From Methanobacteriota archaeon (GTDB lineage: Archaea > Thermoplasmatota > Poseidoniia > Poseidoniales > Thalassarchaeaceae): 42,787 nt of DNA. The stretch covers positions 1 through 42,787 of the forward strand of contig PBBV01000023.1 in the NCBI GenBank assembly GCA_002717835.1, in the 5' to 3' direction. The notes below the pieces were generated by a model. It was given only the letters and a program-made list of their open reading frames with translations. It was not told the DNA's origin and ran no database searches. A program made the position numbers and the translations under genes. Within the stretch, counting starts at the first letter, position 1. The number at the start of each line of letters is the position of its first letter. Shown here one piece after another: positions 35,091 to 42,787 of the stretch.

Positions 35091-36605
35091 ATGAGTTCGC
35101 TACCATGGAAGGCCCATTTCCTTCACGGGACGCCCGGAGATGATCAGGTAGGAGGATCATCTAGGAATGTGCCCGGTGCATGCTGGTCGAGGGTAAACCC
35201 CGATCACATGCCGAAACCGGTATTGAGGATGTGGTCTGATGAGGTTGCAGTCATGCTAGGATTGGAGGTAGCTGAAGAGGATGTTCTCAGCGGAAACAGA
35301 TTAGTCACTGGCATGGACCCATATTCACAAAGGTATGGGGGGCACCAATTCGGGAGATGGGCCGGTCAGCTTGGGGATGGCAGAGCAATCACACTCGGCG
35401 AAGTTGAAGCGGATAATCTGATTCTAGAAATCCAGCTAAAGGGGGCGGGCAGGACGCCGTATTCCAGATTCGCGGATGGAAGGGCAGTGCTTCGCTCATC
35501 AATCCGGGAGTTCCTTTGCAGCGAAGCGATGCACCATCTCGGAGTGCCCAGCACTAGAGCCCTGTCCCTCGTCACCACTGGCGAAGAGGTCATCCGTGAT
35601 GTGATGTACGATGGGCGACCAGCACCCGAACCTGGGGCTATAGTTTGCAGGGTCGCTAACAGTTTCATCAGATTCGGGAGTTTTGAGATCCATGCTGCTA
35701 CTGGTGATTTGACTACCCTACGCGCATTGGTCGATTACACTATCGAGAAACACTTCCCGAATCACTCCTCGAGCTGTGATGACGAGCTCGTGGAATGGTT
35801 AATAGAAGTCGCAGATCGAACCTCATTGGCCATCGCCCACTGGATGCGGGTAGGGTTCGTTCACGGGGTGATGAACACGGACAACATGTCCATACATGGG
35901 CTCACCATAGACTACGGGCCTTACGGTTGGCTGGAAGGATTCGATCCAACATGGACCCCCAACACAACCGATGCGAGCACCAAGAGATACAGGTATGGTC
36001 AACAAGCAGAGGTTGGAGCATGGAATATCGCGCGCTTACTGGAAGCTGTCGCACATCTGATGGAAGAGCCGATGAAGCTTAATCTAGTTCTCGATTCATA
36101 CTACGCCTCCTATCAAGAGCACAGCCACAAAATGTGGTCTGAAAAACTAGGATTAGGACGTTTCGAGGATAGCGATAATGAGCTGATAAGCGGGCTATCA
36201 TCCACCCTTCAGCTCATCGAGACTGATATGACGATCTTCTTCAGGCTGCTATCGACCATGGATAAACCAGATGCTGAGCATCTTAGGCCTGCAATCTACA
36301 ATGGAGATGGTGATATCCCTGCGGAGTGGGACGCTTGGCTGGCCAGATGGTGGAATAGGGTAAATGGTGCCCCAGAAAGGGCTGTTATGATGAGAGCCAA
36401 TCCCAAATATGTCCTTAGGAACTGGATGGCACAAATGGCAATCGATTCTGCGGAAAATGGGGATTTCTCTGTTGCCGAGGAGCTCCATCAGATGCTCAAA
36501 ACCCCATATGAAGAACATCCTACACATGAGGAGAAGTGGTTCATCAAGCGGCCCGAATGGGCAAGAAACAGAGTAGGCTGCTCTATGCTGTCATGTTCCA
36601 GCTGA
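35091..36605 (+). CDS. selO: SelO/YdiU-family pseudokinase (protein adenylyltransferase)
   Basis: PYSQRYGGHQFGRWAGQLGDGRAITLGE; LQLKGAGRTPYSRFADGRAVLRSSIREFLCSEAM-like (actual IQLKGAGRTPYSR...); GFVHGVMNTDNMSIHGLTIDYGPYGWLEGF; C-terminal LSCSS with Cys at the Sec-equivalent position. ORF-track start 35052 is a TTG; ATG at 35091. Confidence 0.93.
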   Translation: MSSLPWKAHFLHGTPGDDQVGGSSRNVPGACWSRVNPDHMPKPVLRMWSDEVAVMLGLEVAEEDVLSGNRLVTGMDPYSQRYGGHQFGRWAGQLGDGRAITLGEVEADNLILEIQLKGAGRTPYSRFADGRAVLRSSIREFLCSEAMHHLGVPSTRALSLVTTGEEVIRDVMYDGRPAPEPGAIVCRVANSFIRFGSFEIHAATGDLTTLRALVDYTIEKHFPNHSSSCDDELVEWLIEVADRTSLAIAHWMRVGFVHGVMNTDNMSIHGLTIDYGPYGWLEGFDPTWTPNTTDASTKRYRYGQQAEVGAWNIARLLEAVAHLMEEPMKLNLVLDSYYASYQEHSHKMWSEKLGLGRFEDSDNELISGLSSTLQLIETDMTIFFRLLSTMDKPDAEHLRPAIYNGDGDIPAEWDAWLARWWNRVNGAPERAVMMRANPKYVLRNWMAQMAIDSAENGDFSVAEELHQMLKTPYEEHPTHEEKWFIKRPEWARNRVGCSMLSCSS

Positions 36606-36658
36606 TTATTCCCTATTGCAGCCCGTAGGTTGCCCAAACGAACTCCGAATGGCAAAAA

Positions 36659-37270
36659 TCATTTCTCTTCAATTAATTGTTTTTCTAGTCTCTCAGATAA
36701 TCTTGTTGCAAATGTTCTCCATCCTTCACTTTCTAGGCTGAAAAAAGCTAAAGTTTTGTTATTTTTGTCCAACATTTCAACTCTGTAATCCCAATATCCG
36801 TCCCTGTTACTGCTATTGTATCCAATATCATCGTCATCATTTCTAATTTCCACAAAGACTTTTTCCATTATCACGACATCTATTGTTTCTGGTTTGATCT
36901 GTTTATGGGAATAAGAGTTAATTTTGAGCGGGAGGTGTCTCTGGAGGTAAGCCCCATCATCATCCACGGTGATGCTGGTCCATTGCTTGTCTAGCCTGCC
37001 CCAGATACTCGACAGAATGATAAAACATGCTAGGAATAACAACGCGAATAATGAGTAATAAAATACATTTTCCTGCGGAAATAACTCCATCTCCGAAACT
37101 GGATTTGTGATAAATCCGGATGCGAACATAGAGATAACCATGAACATCAGAAAGTTACCTTGGGCTTTATTGGCTTTCAAAATCATTGTTCCTGTGTCTT
37201 TGGGCGGGGTCTTCAGGCCTTTCTGGCTCGAACCATCCGATTGTTCATCTTCCCACCAGGTATCATTCAT
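36659..37270 (-). CDS. Hypothetical membrane protein with N-terminal WWED motif
   Basis: MNDTWWEDEQSDGSSQKG..., two TM segments, then a soluble C-terminal domain. The listed extension upstream to 37498 lacks support. Confidence 0.55.
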   Translation of the reverse strand: MNDTWWEDEQSDGSSQKGLKTPPKDTGTMILKANKAQGNFLMFMVISMFASGFITNPVSEMELFPQENVFYYSLFALLFLACFIILSSIWGRLDKQWTSITVDDDGAYLQRHLPLKINSYSHKQIKPETIDVVIMEKVFVEIRNDDDDIGYNSSNRDGYWDYRVEMLDKNNKTLAFFSLESEGWRTFATRLSERLEKQLIEEK

Positions 37271-37515
37271 AAAAACAACCAAGAGCATCGACTTAACAGA
37301 GTTTTGCAGGTCAGCGGTTGACTGATGCGCTACTGTGATGCTGTCACAATCTGAGTGATTTATACCTCGCAAACTCAAGCTACACCTTGGCGATCGTTGT
37401 AGATTGGGAACCAGATGCGCGCGCGCTCCTAGCGAAGATTGGGATAGATCGCTCAGCTCAGGTGTAACACATACATCATGAGGGTAATTCCTCCGCATCC
37501 AATAGGGGGATAGGC

Positions 37516-37983
37516 GTGGATTCTATTATTTGGTTGAAGGGAATGTTCCGCCAAGAGATGGACCTAAGACCTCCCTCCCTCGCAAAAATCAACAAAGAGA
37601 GTGTAATTATCTGCGATGCAGACAATATTGCTATTGCTCATGCAGCCAAGAAGGATAGAGGGAATGGTTCTGAAATCAATAGTCTCGTAGTAGACCCATC
37701 TTTCAGAGGTAGAGGATTATCACATAAATTGTTGGAAAAATGTGGGGATGGGAGGCTTTTTGCGTATACTCGAGATATCAGACTTCAATCTGCATTGGAA
37801 AAGGCTGGTTTTGTGAGAGCGGCGACTCCAGGTTTGTTTTGTACCGTGAATGTAATCATAAGCAGATTAGGAATATTTTCTTGGATGATATTTTCACTAG
37901 AATTTAGACGAATCATCCACCAGATTAAACATATCATGGATTACAAATTGTATGTGAGGGAGGGCTCAGAACTGGGGGAATGA
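37516..37983 (+). CDS. GNAT-family N-acetyltransferase
   Basis: INSLVVDPSFRGRGLSHKLLEKCG (acetyl-CoA-binding R/GxGxG-like motif) ... LQSALEKAGFVRA; GTG start. Confidence 0.72.
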   Translation: MDSIIWLKGMFRQEMDLRPPSLAKINKESVIICDADNIAIAHAAKKDRGNGSEINSLVVDPSFRGRGLSHKLLEKCGDGRLFAYTRDIRLQSALEKAGFVRAATPGLFCTVNVIISRLGIFSWMIFSLEFRRIIHQIKHIMDYKLYVREGSELGE

Positions 37984-38031
37984 AAATTACTTTGCTTAGA
38001 TAATCAGGACCGTAATATCCGTTCGGGCCCA

Positions 38032-39708
38032 CTAACGTATAAAACTGTGAAATTTCTTCCCCTTCTTCCACTTCCAGTTCATCCTTACCGGGAGATCGAG
38101 ATCAGAGGCCAGTTGTTCTGCAAACTCGCGCTGCTCCTTTTTACTCCTGAATTGGAATCTGATTCGGTATTCTCCGACCCAAGGCCTGACTCCATCGCCC
38201 TCCAGGTCGATTTCTTGGAAGCCAGCCAGCCCGGCTGGAAGACCGGGCATCCGCACGATTTCCCATAACAGAGTGAGCATGTCATTGATGTCCTTGACGG
38301 CTGGGTCCTCGTCCCTTAGCCATATCAGGTGCAGGACGACATTGTACCCCTTCCGGGTTGTCTTTCTGCCTTCCCATTCGCCGGCCTTATTCTGCCTGGT
38401 CCTGGGAAAATCCCATCGGTCTACGACTCGAACACACGAATGCTCGGGTATGTCCCTCTTCCTCATCCTCTTGCCGTACAGCCCGTCAAGGAGGTGGAGG
38501 TGGGTGTCGCTGAGCCTGTACCCGGCGAACGTCGCATTCTTCATGGTGAATCTCGTATGCTTCAGAGCCAGGGTGGCCAACGAGAACAGTCCGGCTAGCA
38601 AGACCAGTAGGAACAGCGGGCCCAACCCTGAATCCGACCCTAACTCCACATCCAGTCTCCCTACTGCGTACACCGAGGCGAACAGAGAAAGGACCGGCAA
38701 TCCGTACCTCGTGGCAACCCTATTGATTGAGCCGTCCATCTCTATCGGAGGGGGGCTGAGCTTGTCTCGAACGGTGGAGTACTTCTCGATGAGGAATTCC
38801 ATCCTCTCCTTTATTTCCTCCATGTCCATGTCTTTCGCAAGGTTCTCCGGGCTCCCCTTCTTGCGTCCCAGCGGGCCCAAAAGGTCTGTGAACACCCATG
38901 CGAGGAGAATGAGCAGTATAGGTTGAGACGCTAATGTAAATAACGAGTCTCGGACACTGTAGGAATCATTGCCATTGAGGGCCAAGAACAGTGAGACTGG
39001 TATGGAAAAAAACAGGTTGGTTATGAGGACAAACCCTAGGAATCCACCCCATACCCTGCGGTCAAACAGGCTGATGTCAATCGGGGATGCATTTGGTCCC
39101 TTTACGTACTCCTCCTTATCCCATTTGTGGTCGTATTTCACCCTGAGGAGATCGTTTGAAAGCTTGTATTGAATCGAGCTCTTTGGCGCTATCGCGCCAT
39201 CACGCTGCTCGCCTGATTCCTTTGTGATAGTGATATAGCCGAAGACCTCGAGAGGGCGGTGCTTCCACATGATGGCGTCCATCCAGCCGTAGCGGCGGAT
39301 ATCGCTGTGGTGTGGGTGCTCAGGGTCTCGGAGAGCCTCCCAGTAATGAGCGATTATCGGCTTGAGTCGTATGGCCTCATGCAGCCGCTGGAATTCGTAC
39401 CACTCCTTCCGCTTCTTCAGGAAGTTGATGCGCCCGTCCCCGAATATGGATGCTAAAAGGAGGTATGGCCCCCCTATTAGGAATAGTAGCACCCCAATCA
39501 GGAAGATGGCGGATCCGGCGTCTATTGCTAGAGGAGCGCTCTCTTCTCCCTGCAGAGGGATGTTGAACATAACCAACCCGGTGAGTGAGGTTAGAATCCC
39601 ACATGGAAAATATAGGATCCTCTTCAACTTCGCGCGGGGAATCGGGTGGCTTTTCACCTGATCTTCTTCAAGACTTCCGAAATCTGGGTCCTCCCACCAA
39701 TTCTCCAT
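38032..39708 (-). CDS. Large hypothetical membrane protein with N-terminal WWED motif
   Basis: MENWWEDPDFGSLEEDQVKSHPIPRAKLKRILYFPCGILTSLTGLVMF...; several TM pairs and a basic soluble C-terminal domain. Confidence 0.65.
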   Translation of the reverse strand: MENWWEDPDFGSLEEDQVKSHPIPRAKLKRILYFPCGILTSLTGLVMFNIPLQGEESAPLAIDAGSAIFLIGVLLFLIGGPYLLLASIFGDGRINFLKKRKEWYEFQRLHEAIRLKPIIAHYWEALRDPEHPHHSDIRRYGWMDAIMWKHRPLEVFGYITITKESGEQRDGAIAPKSSIQYKLSNDLLRVKYDHKWDKEEYVKGPNASPIDISLFDRRVWGGFLGFVLITNLFFSIPVSLFLALNGNDSYSVRDSLFTLASQPILLILLAWVFTDLLGPLGRKKGSPENLAKDMDMEEIKERMEFLIEKYSTVRDKLSPPPIEMDGSINRVATRYGLPVLSLFASVYAVGRLDVELGSDSGLGPLFLLVLLAGLFSLATLALKHTRFTMKNATFAGYRLSDTHLHLLDGLYGKRMRKRDIPEHSCVRVVDRWDFPRTRQNKAGEWEGRKTTRKGYNVVLHLIWLRDEDPAVKDINDMLTLLWEIVRMPGLPAGLAGFQEIDLEGDGVRPWVGEYRIRFQFRSKKEQREFAEQLASDLDLPVRMNWKWKKGKKFHSFIR

Positions 39709-39788
39709 TACAACTCACCAAAAGTGATCATGTATAATAAAAAAACGACCTGACGAGTGCTTGTTTCTCCATAACCCACGATATCCAA

Positions 39789-40193
39789 TCACGTCGAATC
39801 AGTTTTGGGATTATACGACTCGACCATAGCGGTGGGCAGAAGTCCAATCGTCACAATAAGTGCCAGTATAACAGACGCGTGAACCATCCAGATATTTTCC
39901 GCTGTGAATTCCCCAAGCAGGAGTGATACTCCCATCGCCGCGGCTTCCAGGCCAGCGGTAGTCGTCTGAACTCGACCCATGTCGAGACCGGGATTTTTCA
40001 GCCATAGCCAACTGCCTAGAACATTAGTTCCAAGCAAAGCAGCACCTATGGTCCTCAACCATGCAGTGTTCACTGCTTCGGCCTGCAGTATGTCGCAGAA
40101 CAGGTCCGGTGCCAGGATCAAAACTAGCCCATAAGCAAGGGACGCCCAAAGATTCACCATCATCGAGGGTCTCCCAATCGACTCAACTAGCAT
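39789..40193 (-). CDS. Small multi-pass membrane protein, function unknown
   Basis: 134 aa with four hydrophobic segments; ATG start. Confidence 0.55.
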   Translation of the reverse strand: MLVESIGRPSMMVNLWASLAYGLVLILAPDLFCDILQAEAVNTAWLRTIGAALLGTNVLGSWLWLKNPGLDMGRVQTTTAGLEAAAMGVSLLLGEFTAENIWMVHASVILALIVTIGLLPTAMVESYNPKTDST

Positions 40194-40416
40194 TAATTAA
40201 GAACAAACAAAGTGAATATATCATAGTGTCGAATATCGGCGGTTGATTCCTATTTCTTGAGTCATGTATGACTTGAATGGTATGGGATAATGTAACCGTT
40301 TATGCCAGGTACATCACACATACTAACGCCGCAACAAATTTACACATGTGAATGGGAAAAAATCCACATTACCTACATTTTTACAATCCGAAAAAAAGAA
40401 GTTGTCAATCATCAAA

Positions 40417-40466
40417 ATTATATCATTAATTTCCTTAACTTAAACAAGATTATATCATTAATTTCC
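40417..40466. repeat. Pair of perfect 18-bp direct repeats (32-bp period) upstream of the flavoprotein gene
   Basis: ATTATATCATTAATTTCC at 40417-40434 and 40449-40466. Confidence 0.9.
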
Positions 40467-40491
40467 ATGACCAAAAGTAGAGGAAAACGCG

Positions 40492-42249
40492 ATGAATAGA
40501 GGGTATAGGACCGAGATTTGCAATGTTTTAGTGATAGGCTCAGGAGGTGCAGGTTTACGAGCTGCTATCGAGGCTCATGAGAAAGGCTGCGAAGTAATGG
40601 TAATAGGCAAGAGAGTCAGAAATGACGCCCATACTACATTGGCTGCAGGAGGTGTAAATGCAGCCTTGGGTAACGTCGATCCCCAGGATGACTGGGTCCA
40701 GCATTTCGTAGACACATATCAAGACGGGTACTTTATTGCGGATCCTGAAATTGTAGAAACCCTCGTAAAAGAGTCTCCCGATAGGGTCAATGAATTGGTT
40801 GACTGGGGTGCATCTTTTGCGGTAAATGATGAAGGTAAACTGGACCAACGGTTTTTTGGAGCGCACACATACAGAAGAACGTGTTACGCCGGCGATTATA
40901 CGGGGAGGGTAATTCTTACCACACTGCTGGACAAGGTCTCCGAACTTGGTGTAAAAATTAAGGATATGATGTATGTTTCAAAGTTATTAGTAAGCGAAAA
41001 AAACGGACAAAAACAATGCTTTGGTGCACTTGCATTTGACATTGTCACGGGAGAAAGGTGTGTTTATCTTGCGGATTCGATTATCTTAGCTGCCGGGGGC
41101 CACACCAGAATATGGAGAAGGAGTTCATCAAGACGTGATGAAAATACTGGAGATGCTATGAGGCTAGCTTTGAATGCAGGCTGCCAATTATCAGATATGG
41201 AAATGGTACAGTTCCATCCAACTGGAATGGTTCACCCTGAATCACTAGCGGGAACACTGGTAACAGAAGCAGTAAGGGGGGAAGGCGGAATCCTAACGAA
41301 TTCAAATGGTGAGAGATTCATGGAAAATTACGATAAGACCAGAATGGAGCTTTCTACCCGGGACAGGGTCGCTTTGGCGAATTATACTGAAATCATTGAG
41401 GGCCGTGGTACAGACAATGAGGGCGTATTGTTGAACATTAGCCATTTAGGCAAGGAAAAAATAATGGAAAAACTCCCAAGGATGTATAGGCAGTTCATGG
41501 AGTCGCAAATGTTGGACATATCCAAATCCCCCATGGAAGTCGCACCAACAGCACATTACAGCATGGGTGGAGTTGTAGTAGATCCGAAGACCCAGTCTAC
41601 ACGCGTGTCGGGCCTATATGCTGCTGGTGAATGTACTGCAGGATTGCACGGGGCCAACAGACTCGGTGGTAATTCATTAGCCGAGATACTTGTGTTTGGA
41701 AAAATAGCAGGGGAGGAAGCAGCCGTTTTTTCGAATAGCCTTGAGTTACAGATCAGAGATAAAAATGCCATATTAGAAGCAAATAACGAACTTGATTTAC
41801 TGACCTCCGAGGGGGAAAATCTAGCAAGGCCACTCCAAAGGAAAGTCAGAGATATTATGTGGAAATATTGTGGTGTAGTGAGATCAGGTGATGGATTAAT
41901 TATCGGTCTCAAAGAACTCGAAAAGGTAAGAAAAGCTTCTAATGAAGTTGACGTAAGACCATCCGCCGAAGGATACATTGATTTGGCCCTGGCTCTGGAT
42001 TTACTCGGTTCAATCGAAAGTGCTGAGGCAACTATGAAATCCGCTTTACTAAGAAAAGAAAGCCGAGGTGCACACCAAAGGACCGATTATCCAGATTTAT
42101 CTGATGAAGAAATAGTGAATTATCTTGTTGAGTTAGAAAAAGGAGAGCAGAAGACCAGCACAAGGAAAGTTAAACCCGTGCGTGATGATCTGATGGAACC
42201 ATTATCAAAATTTTCTGATTTAGGTGTAGATGGTAGGCTTTTAGAGTGA
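40492..42249 (+). CDS. Succinate dehydrogenase/fumarate reductase-type FAD flavoprotein
   Basis: VLVIGSGGAGLRAAIEAHEKG; HTTLAAGGVNAALGN; RTCYAGDYTGRVI; QFHPTGMVHPESLAGTLVTEAVRGEGG; APTAHYSMGGVVV; GLYAAGECTAGLHGANRLGGNSLAE. Confidence 0.88.
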   Translation: MNRGYRTEICNVLVIGSGGAGLRAAIEAHEKGCEVMVIGKRVRNDAHTTLAAGGVNAALGNVDPQDDWVQHFVDTYQDGYFIADPEIVETLVKESPDRVNELVDWGASFAVNDEGKLDQRFFGAHTYRRTCYAGDYTGRVILTTLLDKVSELGVKIKDMMYVSKLLVSEKNGQKQCFGALAFDIVTGERCVYLADSIILAAGGHTRIWRRSSSRRDENTGDAMRLALNAGCQLSDMEMVQFHPTGMVHPESLAGTLVTEAVRGEGGILTNSNGERFMENYDKTRMELSTRDRVALANYTEIIEGRGTDNEGVLLNISHLGKEKIMEKLPRMYRQFMESQMLDISKSPMEVAPTAHYSMGGVVVDPKTQSTRVSGLYAAGECTAGLHGANRLGGNSLAEILVFGKIAGEEAAVFSNSLELQIRDKNAILEANNELDLLTSEGENLARPLQRKVRDIMWKYCGVVRSGDGLIIGLKELEKVRKASNEVDVRPSAEGYIDLALALDLLGSIESAEATMKSALLRKESRGAHQRTDYPDLSDEEIVNYLVELEKGEQKTSTRKVKPVRDDLMEPLSKFSDLGVDGRLLE

Positions 42250-42324
42250 TTTTCAAAAAAAATTATTGAGTCCGCCCCCATTTACCAATCCATCATCCCA
42301 TGTGGTTATGATGAAGAATTTCAT

Positions 42325-42787
42325 ATGATGGATGAGGAATCAATAAAGAAGGCCCCCCTATTCGCCAACATGGACGTAGATTCTCAGAGGGATGGCGGCT
42401 GGTGGCTCCCTGAGTCAAGACTGGATTCAGAGAAGATAGACTTGGATATTTCCCTCGGATGGCTTTCGGAGAAAATGACCAAATTCGCGCATTTCATTAT
42501 GGGTAAGGTGACTGGAAAATCTTTCAGATATGCTAAAAGAGTACTAGTAAGCAAGGAAGATGGCGTGGAAATCCACTACAAAGACCCCCAAAGCGGGCTT
42601 GAGGAGATTGTCTATTTCCAGTCAAACCATATCTCCGCAGTCCACCGCTGGACTTCAAAGAGCAAAACCTCGGAGGGCAATGAAAGCACCTCGACAGAAT
42701 ACGCTGTTGTGGCAAATTCAGTGATACACAAGATACCGGGGAGCGTGAAGCAGGTTAGACGACTTTGTGAAATTCTTGAGCTAGACC
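42325..42787 (+). CDS. 3'-truncated hypothetical protein (runs off window)
   Basis: Frame open from ATG 42325 to the end: MMDEESIKKAPLFANMDVDSQRDGGWWLPESRLDSEKIDLDISLGWLSEKMTKFAHFIMGKVTGKSFRYAKRVLVSKEDGVEIHYKDPQSGLEEIVYFQSNHISAVHRW... Absent from the supplied ORF track. Confidence 0.6.
   Translation, partial: MMDEESIKKAPLFANMDVDSQRDGGWWLPESRLDSEKIDLDISLGWLSEKMTKFAHFIMGKVTGKSFRYAKRVLVSKEDGVEIHYKDPQSGLEEIVYFQSNHISAVHRWTSKSKTSEGNESTSTEYAVVANSVIHKIPGSVKQVRRLCEILELD

Noticed and set aside
37416-37426. TGCGCGCGCGC alternating purine-pyrimidine tract (Z-DNA-like)
   Set aside because: Only about 11 bp, isolated, and can arise by chance; not enough to support function.
38273-38926. Plus-strand 217-aa ORF antisense to the 558-aa membrane protein
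   Set aside because: Ser/Arg-rich shadow ORF; the minus-strand frame has clear TM/soluble domain structure and an ATG start.
40302-40499. 65-aa plus ORF upstream of the flavoprotein
   Set aside because: Lies in AT-rich intergenic DNA, spans the direct repeats and overlaps the flavoprotein start; likely a chance ORF.
1-42787. tRNA/rRNA genes, transposases, integrases, phage or toxin-antitoxin genes
   Set aside because: Looked for T-loop-like GGTTCGAATCC motifs in intergenic regions and for recognisable mobile-element proteins by reading the ORFs; none convincing. A tRNAscan-SE/Infernal run would be decisive.

Overview
This 42.8 kb window reads as a compact archaeal chromosomal segment. Marker genes include aIF5A with a hypusine-site motif, the RFC large subunit, SRP54, TrmY, TiaS and an archaeosortase A-like protease. 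Together with a large secreted TSP3-repeat protein carrying a PGF-CTERM-like tail, the style resembles marine Thermoplasmatota (Marine Group II/Poseidoniales); that placement is inference. The left half (0-24 kb) is mostly housekeeping: TSP3 surface protein (5'-truncated), aIF5A, EamA-type transporter, SurE, TrmY, SRP54, TrkA/TrkH, RfcL, GlyRS, a very long Lhr-type helicase, archaeosortase, GT2 and TiaS. The right half (24-42.8 kb) is more accessory: TPR protein with a Cys-rich tail, membrane-anchored GH13 amylase, SRPBCC and LON-domain proteins, a sodium:solute symporter with an extra C-terminal domain, a DUF1295-type protein, several orphan membrane proteins, a SelO pseudokinase, GNAT, two WWED-start membrane proteins, and an SDH/FRD-like flavoprotein preceded by 18-bp direct repeats. 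No tRNA, rRNA, CRISPR array, transposase or phage gene was recognised. The strongest observations are the archaeosortase and its candidate PGF-CTERM substrate in one window, the exact 105-nt TSP3 repeat array, the 1763-aa Lhr-like helicase, the symporter/ectodomain fusion and the archaeal SelO. I do not see clear evidence for a wholly new multi-gene defence-type system.
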